Below, piece by piece: positions 24,098 through 31,792 of a DNA stretch of 64,000 nt. The notes beneath the pieces were generated by a model. The model was not told the origin of the DNA, made no database searches, and saw only the letters and a list, made by a program, of their open reading frames with translations. The stretch comes from Eubacterium sp. AF16-48 (GTDB lineage Bacteria > Bacillota > Clostridia > Lachnospirales > Lachnospiraceae), in assembly GCF_003479405.1 (NCBI RefSeq), contig NZ_QUHB01000011.1, forward strand, positions 7,031 to 71,030, read 5' to 3'. Each line of letters starts with the position of its first letter. Within the stretch, counting starts at the first letter, position 1. The translations under genes were made by a program, and so were the position numbers.

Positions 24098-25710
24098 CAT
24101 TTTTCTACCCGGATATGGAAAAGGGAGAATATTTGGAAAATCCTGCTTTATGTAATATTAATCTGGAGATACATAGAGGGGAGTTTATGGTTATATGCGG
24201 TCAGACAGGGTGTGGAAAAAGTACACTTTTGAGAACCATAAAGCCTACTATATGTCCTAATGGAAAAATAACGGGAAATGTTTTGTATAATGGCATCAAT
24301 ATAAAGGATTTAAAGGAGAGGCAGCAGGCAGAAAAAATAGGATTTGTTATGCAAAATCCTGATAATCAGATTGTGACAGATAAGGTGTGGCACGAGCTGG
24401 CTTTCGGTTTGGAAAATCTTGGCCTTAAATCTGAAGAAATAAGACAGAAAACCGCAGAAATAGCAGAATACTTTGAATTGACGGATTTGTATTATTTAAA
24501 GCCTGATAAATTATCAGGAGGACAGAAGCAACTGCTTAATTTAGCAGCAGTAATGACCATGAATCCGGAAATTTTATTGTTAGATGAGCCAACTTCCCAG
24601 TTAGACCCCATTGCAACGGAAAAGTTTGTAAGTATGTTAAAAAAAATCAATGAAGATTTAGGTGTAACCATTATTATGTCGGAACATCGGTTAAGTTATG
24701 TTTTGGATATGGCGGATAAACTGGTGGTTATGAATAATGGAAAAATCATGGAATGGGGAAATCCTTTAGAAATTGCAGATAAAATCAAAAATCAGAAGAT
24801 TTCTAAGCTTATGCCTTATGCTACGAGAGTTTATTATGAATGTGGCAAAAAAGGTACTCCCCCTGTTTCCATAAAAGATGGAAGAAAATGGCTTGAAAGG
24901 GAATTACAGGATAAAGAACCCCCCACTGACCGGTCAGACAGGAAGGGGGATTCGTCAAAGGGAAAATTCATTCAGGAAAATCATAAACAAGCAGATATTA
25001 ATAAAAAAGAGATGGCAATTACCTGTAAAAATCTGTGGTTTAGGTACGAAAAATATGAAAGAGATATAATAAAGGGCCTGTATTTTTCCGTAAAAAGAGG
25101 TGAAATATTTGCTATTCTAGGAGGAAACGGAACGGGGAAAAGTACAACAATGTGGCTTTTATCCGGGGTGAAAAAGCCTTATCGCGGAAAAATTGCCAAA
25201 AAGGGAAAGGTGGCATTGCTTCCTCAAAGCGTGCAAAACCTCTTTAGCAGGGACAAGGTTTCTAAGGAACTTGAAGGTTGTGAGAACAGTCTAATAGAAG
25301 AAATGGAAATTCAGGATATATTAAACAGGCATCCCTATGATATAAGTGGAGGGCAGCAGCAAAAGGTGGCGCTGGCAAAGATTTTAATGGGAAATCCTGA
25401 TATACTTTTGTTAGACGAGCCTACCAAGGCAATAGATGAAGTTTATAAAGAAGAACTGGGAAACTTGTTAAGAAAATTAAGTGCTGACGGCAAAACAATT
25501 ATTATTGTAAGTCATGACTTGGATTTTTGTGGTGAGTACGCAGACAGATGCGGAATGTTTGCCGATGGAAAATTAATAGCAGTAAATAATAGCAGAGATT
25601 TTTTTACATCAAACAATTTCTACACTACTACAGTGGCAAAAATGTCAAGAAGCACCATTAAAGGTGCAGTGAAAATGGAGGATATTGTATGTTATCTGAA
25701 AAATGTATAA
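24070..25710 (+). CDS. ECF transporter double ATPase (EcfA-EcfA' fusion)
   Basis: 546 residues from ATG 24070 after GGAGGG. Two ABC ATPase domains in one chain. Domain 1 (about 1-245): Walker A CGQTGCGKST, Q-loop MQNPDNQIV, LSGGQKQ and LLLDEPTSQLDP. A hydrophilic linker (about 265-315) leads to domain 2 (about 316-535): Walker A LGGNGTGKST, ISGGQQQ and LLLDEPTKAIDE. Fused ATPases are known from some group I ECF modules. Overlaps EcfT upstream and the S component downstream (22 bases). Powers uptake of the substrate, probably cobalamin. Confidence 0.9.
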   Translation: MAQIEIKNLTFFYPDMEKGEYLENPALCNINLEIHRGEFMVICGQTGCGKSTLLRTIKPTICPNGKITGNVLYNGINIKDLKERQQAEKIGFVMQNPDNQIVTDKVWHELAFGLENLGLKSEEIRQKTAEIAEYFELTDLYYLKPDKLSGGQKQLLNLAAVMTMNPEILLLDEPTSQLDPIATEKFVSMLKKINEDLGVTIIMSEHRLSYVLDMADKLVVMNNGKIMEWGNPLEIADKIKNQKISKLMPYATRVYYECGKKGTPPVSIKDGRKWLERELQDKEPPTDRSDRKGDSSKGKFIQENHKQADINKKEMAITCKNLWFRYEKYERDIIKGLYFSVKRGEIFAILGGNGTGKSTTMWLLSGVKKPYRGKIAKKGKVALLPQSVQNLFSRDKVSKELEGCENSLIEEMEIQDILNRHPYDISGGQQQKVALAKILMGNPDILLLDEPTKAIDEVYKEELGNLLRKLSADGKTIIIVSHDLDFCGEYADRCGMFADGKLIAVNNSRDFFTSNNFYTTTVAKMSRSTIKGAVKMEDIVCYLKNV

Positions 25711-26363
25711 TGCATACTGCCTCAATAGATATATATGGATTAATGATGAGAGGGTATTATTTCACGTCAATGTGCATTATTGTCATATCCATATTTATAT
25801 TCCTGTGGTCATTTGAAAAAAGAAAACCAAAAACCAGAGAAATAGTGACACTGGCAGTTATGACGGCATTAGCTGTGGTGGGAAGGCTGGCGTTTTTTAT
25901 GACACCTCAGGTAAAGCCCTGTGCAGCCATTATTATAATAACGGGGGTCATGTTAGGAAGGCAGTCAGGATTCTTATGTGGAGCCCTTACGGCTTTTGTA
26001 TCAGGATTTTTCTTTGGGCAGGGCCCGTGGACACCGTGGCAGATGATAGCCTTTGGCATAATCGGCTTTTTATCAGGAGTTTTATTTTCAAAAAAGAACA
26101 TAAAGTATGCTTACAATAAGTGGATAATTTCCATATACGGTTTTCTGGCAACCTTTGTTATATACGGATTTATACTGGATACAGCCACGGTTTTTATGTA
26201 TACTGATACCCCTAAAACAGAAACTTTTGTGGCAACATATTTAAGCGGAATTGGGTTTAATTTAATTCATGCAGCTTCCACTTTTGTGGTATTATTTTTA
26301 ATTTCAAATGCCACCATAAAGAAGCTGGAGCGGTTGAAAATTAAGTATAAAATGTTTAGTTAA
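25689..26363 (+). CDS. ECF transporter substrate (S) component, probably for cobalamin
   Basis: 224 residues; ATG after GGAGG, overlapping the ATPase gene. Six or seven helices. Contains REIVTLAVMTALAVVGRLAFF (the S-component entry block), PCAAIIIITGVMLG, and FFFGQGPWTPWQMIAFGIIGF, seen in S components of predicted cobalamin transporters (CbrT-like). The riboswitch and two transcobalamin-like proteins upstream support cobalamin or a close corrinoid. A benzimidazole-type precursor is the alternative. Substrate is inference; family is clear. Confidence 0.8.
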   Translation: MLSEKCIMHTASIDIYGLMMRGYYFTSMCIIVISIFIFLWSFEKRKPKTREIVTLAVMTALAVVGRLAFFMTPQVKPCAAIIIITGVMLGRQSGFLCGALTAFVSGFFFGQGPWTPWQMIAFGIIGFLSGVLFSKKNIKYAYNKWIISIYGFLATFVIYGFILDTATVFMYTDTPKTETFVATYLSGIGFNLIHAASTFVVLFLISNATIKKLERLKIKYKMFS

Positions 26364-26475
26364 GGTCTGGTAAAAAAAAGACGAAAAAAGTTGAATAAAC
26401 AATAATAAGGTGTTATTATGATACGGTGTGAAATTTGATAAAAGAATATGTTAGCAATTGAAAAGAGGAAAAATC

Positions 26476-27819
26476 ATGGAAGAATACGGTTATTTGTGGC
26501 AGCTTGCATTAATACTTGCAAGTACAAAGATTTTGGGACTTGTAACTAAGCGTTTTAATATGCCACAGGTTGTAGGCGCACTTTTAGCAGGACTGATTTT
26601 AGGACCGGCAGTTTTAGGTAACTTATTGTCAGGAGTAGTTGTAGGAGGACATCATTTAGAGGCATTAACACTTCACCAGACAGCGTTTATTGACCATCTT
26701 GCGGAAATAGGTGTTATTGTTCTTATGTTCTGTGCAGGTCTTGAAACAGATATTAACGAACTGAAAAAATGCGGACTGGCATCCTTTATAATTGCACTTT
26801 GTGGTGTAATAGTACCCCTTATTGGTGGCGGAGCATTTACGTTCTGGTTCTTAAAAGAAGGCTGGATTGAACCGGCGCAGGGAAGTACAGTGTTTGTACA
26901 GGCGGTGTTTGTAGGTGTTATTTTAACGGCAACATCTGTTAGCATTACCGTTGAAACCCTTCAGGAAATGGGAAAATTAAAGACAGCTTCAGGAAATGCA
27001 ATTTTAGGAGCTGCAATTATCGATGATATATTGGGAATTATAGCCCTTACAGTGGTTATAAGTCTTGGAACAGGTGGTTCTGGTGCATCAGGTAATTCAG
27101 AATCACTGGGAATAGTGCTTTTGAAGATTTTATTATTCTTCGTATTTGTAGGTGTATTTGGATTTATTATTTACAAATTATACAAGAAATGGTACGAGCA
27201 CGCTGGAAAAGGAATGCACAGACACGCAATTATAGCATTTGTTATATGTCTGATTATGGCGTTTTGTGCAGAATATTTCTTTGGCGTTGCAGATATTACA
27301 GGAGCATTCTTTGCCGGTGTAATTATCTCCATGACACAGAAAGATCAGTTTATTGCATCAAAATTTGATGTTGTGGCATATATGTTTTTAAGCCCTGTAT
27401 TTTTTGCAAGTATAGGTCTTAAGGTAGATGGAAACGCAGTTATGCATATGGGACCGGTTATTGCACTGTATGCTGTAGGTCTTGCAATTATTGCCATCCT
27501 TACAAAGATTATAGGATGCGGGCTTGGAGCTAAGGCGTGCGGATACAAGGATTACCAGTGTTTGAGAATCGGTGTGGGAATGATTTCAAGAGGTGAAGTT
27601 GCCCTTATAGTTGCAAACAAAGGTATTGAGGCAGGACTAATGAGTTCAAGCGTTGTAGCACCGGTTATTATAGTGGTAATTGTAACTACAATTATTACAC
27701 CGATTATATTAAAACCTGTATTTATGAAAAAGGGACCAAATGCAGATGTGGTTGCTACAAGTAAGTTAGTAGAAAATGTTGAAGAGAGAACTGAAATGGT
27801 TACCGGAGTAAAGAAATAA
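26476..27819 (+). CDS. Cation:proton antiporter (CPA2/NhaP-like)
   Basis: 447 residues from ATG 26476 after AGAGGA. Twelve to thirteen helices of the Na+/H+ exchanger family (PF00999): FNMPQVVGALLAGLILGPAVLG (about 25-46), MFCAGLETDINELKKCG, ILGAAIIDDILGI (the two acidic residues of the ion site, about 178) and a final MISRGEVALIVANKG. There is no C-terminal TrkA-N domain. Exchanges Na+ or K+ for protons across the membrane. It is closed by its own terminator and is not obviously part of the cobalamin operon. Confidence 0.9.
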   Translation: MEEYGYLWQLALILASTKILGLVTKRFNMPQVVGALLAGLILGPAVLGNLLSGVVVGGHHLEALTLHQTAFIDHLAEIGVIVLMFCAGLETDINELKKCGLASFIIALCGVIVPLIGGGAFTFWFLKEGWIEPAQGSTVFVQAVFVGVILTATSVSITVETLQEMGKLKTASGNAILGAAIIDDILGIIALTVVISLGTGGSGASGNSESLGIVLLKILLFFVFVGVFGFIIYKLYKKWYEHAGKGMHRHAIIAFVICLIMAFCAEYFFGVADITGAFFAGVIISMTQKDQFIASKFDVVAYMFLSPVFFASIGLKVDGNAVMHMGPVIALYAVGLAIIAILTKIIGCGLGAKACGYKDYQCLRIGVGMISRGEVALIVANKGIEAGLMSSSVVAPVIIVVIVTTIITPIILKPVFMKKGPNADVVATSKLVENVEERTEMVTGVKK

Positions 27820-27831
27820 AGAATTTAACGT

Positions 27832-27869
27832 AAGAACCTATGGCACAAAGTCATAGGTTCTTATTTTTT
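27832..27869 (+). terminator. Intrinsic terminator of the antiporter gene
   Basis: AAGAACCTATG pairs perfectly with CATAGGTTCTT, followed by ATTTTTT. Confidence 0.85.
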
Positions 27870-27912
27870 GCCATAAAATATATGTGAATAGAATTGTTTT
27901 CGGGTTATTTGT

Positions 27913-28437
27913 ATGTCAGTAATAGTGTCAATATCATCCTTTATTATTCCGGGAATTATGTTATTTATAGTTTTATATGGCATAATAAAAAAGCAAAATG
28001 TATATGATGATTTTGTAACCGGCGCCACGGGAGGACTTAAAACAGTTATAAAAGTAATGCCCACCCTTATTGGTTTAATGGTGGCAGTGGCCGTTTTAAG
28101 AGAATCAGGATTTATGGAAGTGTTGGGAAAATTGCTTGGAAAGGTTACCAATCCCATAGGTTTTCCGGGAGAACTAATGCCGGTTACAATTGTCAAAATA
28201 TTTTCATCATCAGCAGCTACGGGAATGGTTCTTGATATATTTAAGGAATATGGTCCGGATTCATACATGGGAAAGGTAACATCGTTAATGATGAGCTGTA
28301 CGGAAACTGTGTTTTACACAATGTCCGTGTATTATATAACTGCAAAAGTAACGCGAACAAGATGGACTTTAGCTGGTGCAATTTTGACAACAATTTCAGG
28401 GACAATTGCCAGTGTAATGCTTGCAAATGTAATTTAA
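27913..28437 (+). CDS. spmB: Spore maturation protein B
   Basis: 174 residues, membrane protein with a nucleoside-recognition (Gate) domain. Typical blocks are IPGIMLFIVLYGIIKK, VYDDFVTGATGGLKTVIKV (about 30-48), AVLRESGFMEVL and VKIFSSSAATGMVLDIFKEYGPDS (about 95-118), then SCTETVFYTMSVYY. Works with SpmA in spore maturation. Ribosome site before the ATG is weak. Usually next to spmA; here about 6.7 kb away on the same strand. Confidence 0.9.
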   Translation: MSVIVSISSFIIPGIMLFIVLYGIIKKQNVYDDFVTGATGGLKTVIKVMPTLIGLMVAVAVLRESGFMEVLGKLLGKVTNPIGFPGELMPVTIVKIFSSSAATGMVLDIFKEYGPDSYMGKVTSLMMSCTETVFYTMSVYYITAKVTRTRWTLAGAILTTISGTIASVMLANVI

Positions 28438-28482
28438 ATAATATATATTTTGAATTAAGAAGTGAAAATGCGGAGGTACGAA

Positions 28483-29391
28483 ATGATATATACAGTTACA
28501 TTTAATCCATCTATTGATTATATTGTTTCAGTGGATGACTTAAAGTTAGGAAGTGTAAACAGAACATCTGAGGAGCTTATGTTTCCGGGAGGTAAGGGAA
28601 TAAATGTTTCCATGGTTCTTAGTAATCTTGGAATAGAAAATACAGCCCTTGGTTTTTTGGCAGGTTTTACCGGTGACAATGTTCAGAAAATGTTGGAAGA
28701 AAACGGAGTAAATGCTGATTTTATCAGGGTTAAAGATGGAATAACAAGAATTAATGTTAAAATTCGTGCTCAGGAAGAAAGCGAAATAAACGGTATGGGA
28801 CCGGCAATAAAGGACGAAGACATTAAGGAATTGTACAAGAAGTTAGACAAAATAAAGGACGGAGATATTTTGGTTCTTGCAGGAAGTATTCCATCAGTAA
28901 TGCCTGAAACAATGTATAGTGACATAATGGAACACTTAAAAGATAAGGATGTAAAGATAGTTGTGGATGCCACAAAGGATTTGCTTTTAAATGTTCTTAA
29001 ATATAAACCATTTTTTGTTAAGCCTAACAATCATGAATTGGGAGAAATATATGGCGTAGAGCTTAAAACAAGAGAGGATGTTGTTCCTTATGCAAAGAAG
29101 ATGCAGCAGGAAGGTGCCAGAAATGTTTTAGTTTCCATGGCAGGAGAAGGAGCTGTTTTAGTGGCGGAAAACGGTGAAGTATATAAGAGCAAATGCCCTG
29201 AAGGCAAGGTGAAAAATTCCGTTGGTGCCGGAGATTCCATGGTAGCGGGATTTATTGCAGGATACCTAAAATCAGGGGATTACAAAGAGGCACTTAGAAA
29301 CGGCTTACTTACAGGAAGTGCCAGTGCTTTCAGCGATAATCTTGCCACAAAAGAAGAAGTTGAAAATTTAGGAAAAACATTTGAAATGTAA
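28483..29391 (+). CDS. fruK: 1-phosphofructokinase
   Basis: 302 residues from ATG 28483 after GGAGGT. PfkB family: TFNPSIDYIVSV at the N-terminus, FPGGKGINVSMVLSNLG (sugar site, about 36-52), PNNHELGEIYG, and the C-terminal ATP/catalytic motif VGAGDSMVAGFIAGY (about 250-264, Asp as base). Phosphorylates fructose-1-phosphate to fructose-1,6-bisphosphate, the step after PTS uptake of fructose. It is alone here; the PTS of fructose type lies 8 kb downstream, so the usual fruRKA operon is not present. Tagatose-6-phosphate kinase is a possible alternative. Confidence 0.85.
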   Translation: MIYTVTFNPSIDYIVSVDDLKLGSVNRTSEELMFPGGKGINVSMVLSNLGIENTALGFLAGFTGDNVQKMLEENGVNADFIRVKDGITRINVKIRAQEESEINGMGPAIKDEDIKELYKKLDKIKDGDILVLAGSIPSVMPETMYSDIMEHLKDKDVKIVVDATKDLLLNVLKYKPFFVKPNNHELGEIYGVELKTREDVVPYAKKMQQEGARNVLVSMAGEGAVLVAENGEVYKSKCPEGKVKNSVGAGDSMVAGFIAGYLKSGDYKEALRNGLLTGSASAFSDNLATKEEVENLGKTFEM

Positions 29392-29412
29392 TTTATAAGT
29401 GTTTTTATTATA

Positions 29413-29449
29413 AGCAGAGTGGGTTTAAGCCTGCTCTGTTTTATTTTTT
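29413..29449 (+). terminator. Bidirectional terminator between fruK and an S24-type regulator
   Basis: AGCAGAG/CTCTG and GGG..CC pair around TTTAA, followed by TTTTATTTTTT. It lies at the converging ends of fruK and the minus-strand regulator. Confidence 0.75.
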
Positions 29450-30163
29450 AATAATACCAATGATTCTTCCTAAGAAAAGACATTCGTCAATATGTTTAAG
29501 AATGAGGGGCTTGTCAAAACCACGTAATGCCTCAAGGCAAAAATACCTGTCAGGGACATATCTTCTAATATAAATCTTATCTTTATACATAAATATTCCA
29601 CAGTCTCCGTAAAAAGGATATCTGTCTTTACATATCAGAATAAGTTCATCTTTGTAAAATAAACGGTCAGGGGATGAGTCATAAATGGTTATCCCTAAAA
29701 TATCTAAATCACCATACTTTTTTCTGTATTTAGCAAAATTGTAAATATCAGAGCTTAAGTTTGTGCATGAAAAACCACGGGAATAGAAGCCATGTGCATT
29801 AACAATAGCAATATAATCAGTGTCAAATTTTTGATTATGTTCTAAAAGATGATCTTCAAGATCACATAATTCGGATAAAAAACTGAAGCATCTGTTTGAC
29901 AAAGAGGGACTGTTATTTTGCACAGAAGCAGTATCTGAAATAAGCTCGTCAACACTACATTGAAAAGCTTCAGAAATCTTTATCAAATTATATATAGATG
30001 GATTATTTATTTTTCCACCTGTTAATTTCTTAATGGTTTCATAGGGAAGACCTGCTTCTTCCGATAATTGCCTGAGAGACCAGTTATAAAAGTACAGTTT
30101 TCTATAGATATTGTTTATAATTACGGTTTTGTAATAATAAAGGAATTCATCTTTGTTATTCAT
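29441..30163 (-). CDS. XRE-type regulator with S24/LexA-like C-terminal domain
   Basis: 240 residues. Residues 20-75 form a Cro/C1 helix-turn-helix (WSLRQLSEEAGLPYETIKKL, then INNPSIYNLIKISEAFQCSVDEL). The C-terminal half has a LexA/S24 peptidase-like layout: LLEHNQKFDTDYIAIVNAHG, DSSPDRLFYKDELILI, then YGDCGIFMYKDKIYIRRYVPD, matching the strand that usually holds the catalytic lysine. A serine/lysine pair cannot be assigned with certainty, so it may be a phage-like repressor that has lost self-cleavage. It diverges from the next regulator across a 334-bp gap. Confidence 0.75.
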   Translation of the reverse strand: MNNKDEFLYYYKTVIINNIYRKLYFYNWSLRQLSEEAGLPYETIKKLTGGKINNPSIYNLIKISEAFQCSVDELISDTASVQNNSPSLSNRCFSFLSELCDLEDHLLEHNQKFDTDYIAIVNAHGFYSRGFSCTNLSSDIYNFAKYRKKYGDLDILGITIYDSSPDRLFYKDELILICKDRYPFYGDCGIFMYKDKIYIRRYVPDRYFCLEALRGFDKPLILKHIDECLFLGRIIGIIKK

Positions 30164-30497
30164 GAAAATAATTCTCCTTTTAGCAAATAAGATGTGTGTG
30201 AAATATGATAAAAGAAAACAATACTTATAATTATAACATATTTAGTGCAACAATAACGGTGTATGTGTAAAAAAGAAAATTATTTTTTAAAAAAGTTATA
30301 AGAATATAATAATAAAAGGAAAAAGTAACAATTTAAAGTGATAATGAAACTTTATTGAATAATAATATAGGTAATCCCAAATACATTAGAAGGCCGGTTC
30401 TGCAAAATTATGTCCCTTTGGTACAGTAATAGTGACTGGTGTTAATAAATAAAAAAGAATAGCATTTTTACTAACTTATACATTATGAGAGTGAAAT
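30164..30497. other. Divergent regulatory gap between two XRE regulators
   Basis: This AT-rich 334-bp stretch has no gene. On the minus strand TATAAT near 30230 could serve the S24-type regulator. On the plus strand TTGGTA (30418) with weakly matching sequence 17 bp later could serve the XRE gene at 30498. No clear operator repeat was seen. Confidence 0.3.
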
Positions 30498-30824
30498 ATG
30501 AAAAGATATACAAGAGATGAAATGTTGAAATATTCTAAACGTGTAATAAAACTCAGAAGAAAGATAGGTTTATCTCAGGAAAGGGTTGCTGAGGATATTA
30601 GAATGTCATACTCAACATACAGAAAAATAGAAAACGGAGAGAGAAATTTATCTACGGGATGTTTGTGTAAGTTAAACCAGGCATATAATATTTCGGCGGA
30701 CGAAATTCTATTTGATAAAAAGGGGAAAAAAGATATAAGAAAGTATTCTGAGCATGATAAAATGTTATTGCTTTTAAAATTAGATAATATTTATGGAAAA
30801 ACAAAGGATAAGAATGAAGAATGA
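30498..30824 (+). CDS. XRE family transcriptional regulator
   Basis: 108 residues; ATG after GAGAGTG. One Cro/C1-type helix-turn-helix (about 14-72): KLRRKIGLSQERVAEDIRMS, YSTYRKIENGERNLSTGCL and AYNISADEILF. The rest is charged and helical. The stop overlaps the start of the LytTR regulator gene (ATGA), so the two proteins are made together and may act as a pair. Confidence 0.85.
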   Translation: MKRYTRDEMLKYSKRVIKLRRKIGLSQERVAEDIRMSYSTYRKIENGERNLSTGCLCKLNQAYNISADEILFDKKGKKDIRKYSEHDKMLLLLKLDNIYGKTKDKNEE

Positions 30825-31534
30825 AAAAAATTCTATTATTAAATGATAGTAAAAAGGGAGTATTGAATTTACCGGAATTTAAAAATCACAAAATAAAAAT
30901 TTATAGGTCAGATAACTTTCAGGAGGCATGTGGAATAATGTTACATGATTATATTGACCTTTTTATTATAGATACCGTGGCAACTGACAGTGACGGAGAC
31001 AGTGTAGGGGGCATACGTTTTGCAGAGGCAATACGTAGGGTGCAACAATATTGTTTTACACCTATTATTTTTTTGTCATATTTAGAAGATCCCAAGTTAT
31101 TTATGTACGAGCAGTTACACTGCTATGCATTTATGGAAAAGCCTTACGATAGAAGTGAACTTATAAAAGTTGTAGAAACTGCATTAGAATTTCCCAAACC
31201 TCAAATAAAAAAAAGGAATCTTTATATTAAAGATGAGGGCATAATATATTCTATGAAAATACAGGATATATTGTACATAAAAAGTGAAAGAAGACGACTT
31301 TACATATACACGAAAAAGGAAGCTTTTACCGTAAAAAACAGAACTCTTGAAAATATCATTGAAGAAATAAGTTCAGGGGATTTTGTAAGGTGCAGCAGAT
31401 TTTACGTGGTAAATAAAAGACACATTAAAAGTATAGATTATGTAAACCGAATTATAACAATTACAGGAACTAAAGAGGAAATAGATATCGGACCATCAAT
31501 GATAAAAAGTATGAAAAGTAAGTTTAGCAGTTAA
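30821..31534 (+). CDS. Response regulator with LytTR DNA-binding domain
   Basis: 237 residues, overlapping the XRE gene by ATGA. N-terminal receiver-like domain (1-125): LFIIDTVATDSDGD holds the likely phosphorylated Asp (about 51), FLSY and AFMEKPYDRSEL the Thr/Ser and Lys positions. LytTR domain (about 140-235): YSMKIQDILYIKSERRRLYIYTK, VRCSRFYVVNKRHIKSID. LytTR regulators typically control peptide signalling, bacteriocins or surface proteins. No histidine kinase gene adjoins it. Three phased direct repeats just downstream may be its target. Confidence 0.85.
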   Translation: MKKILLLNDSKKGVLNLPEFKNHKIKIYRSDNFQEACGIMLHDYIDLFIIDTVATDSDGDSVGGIRFAEAIRRVQQYCFTPIIFLSYLEDPKLFMYEQLHCYAFMEKPYDRSELIKVVETALEFPKPQIKKRNLYIKDEGIIYSMKIQDILYIKSERRRLYIYTKKEAFTVKNRTLENIIEEISSGDFVRCSRFYVVNKRHIKSIDYVNRIITITGTKEEIDIGPSMIKSMKSKFSS

Positions 31535-31546
31535 AAACCGCCGTTC

Positions 31547-31606
31547 AATACAGAAAAAGTACATTTCAGTACAAAAATGTAAATTATTAAGTAGTGTTGT
31601 TATAAT
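31547..31606 (+). promoter_or_regulatory. Phased repeats and promoter behind the LytTR gene
   Basis: AATACA (31547), AGTACA (31558) and AGTACA (31568) are spaced 11 and 10 bp, one helical turn each. They end just before a poor -35 region and a perfect TATAAT at 31601-31606. This is the layout of an activator-dependent promoter; the adjacent LytTR regulator is the natural candidate. Confidence 0.45.
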
Positions 31607-31611
31607 TATAT

Positions 31612-31790
31612 TGTGATGTGAGTGCACAAAACAGATTGTGACATCCAATAATGTAATGGGGTTATTTCGTTGCTACGCGAGTTTGTCACTCACATCATAA
31701 TATACAGTTGAAAAGGGCTGTAGATAAAATATTAATACCTAAAACAAAACCGGATATACAGGCAGAATATCCGGCTTTGTTGAATTTAGA
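31612..31790 (+). ncRNA. Candidate small RNA with long terminal stem
   Basis: Just after TATAAT the arm TGATGTGAGTG-c-ACAAA (31614-31630) pairs with TTTGTCACTCACATCA (31682-31697): 16 bp with one bulged C. The enclosed 50 bases contain no good ORF (ATG at 31656 opens only 14 codons without a ribosome site). Transcription would stop at 31745-31783. There is no recognised family. Confidence 0.4.
31745..31783 (-). terminator. Bidirectional terminator before the DUF885 gene end
   Basis: CAAAACCGGATAT pairs with ATATCCGGCTTTG. It can end both the candidate small RNA and the converging DUF885 gene. Confidence 0.7.
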
Positions 31791-31792
31791 AA

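Noticed and set aside
27861..28268. 135-codon minus-strand ORF opposite spmB
   Set aside because: Antisense to a clear spmB gene and overlapping the preceding terminator.
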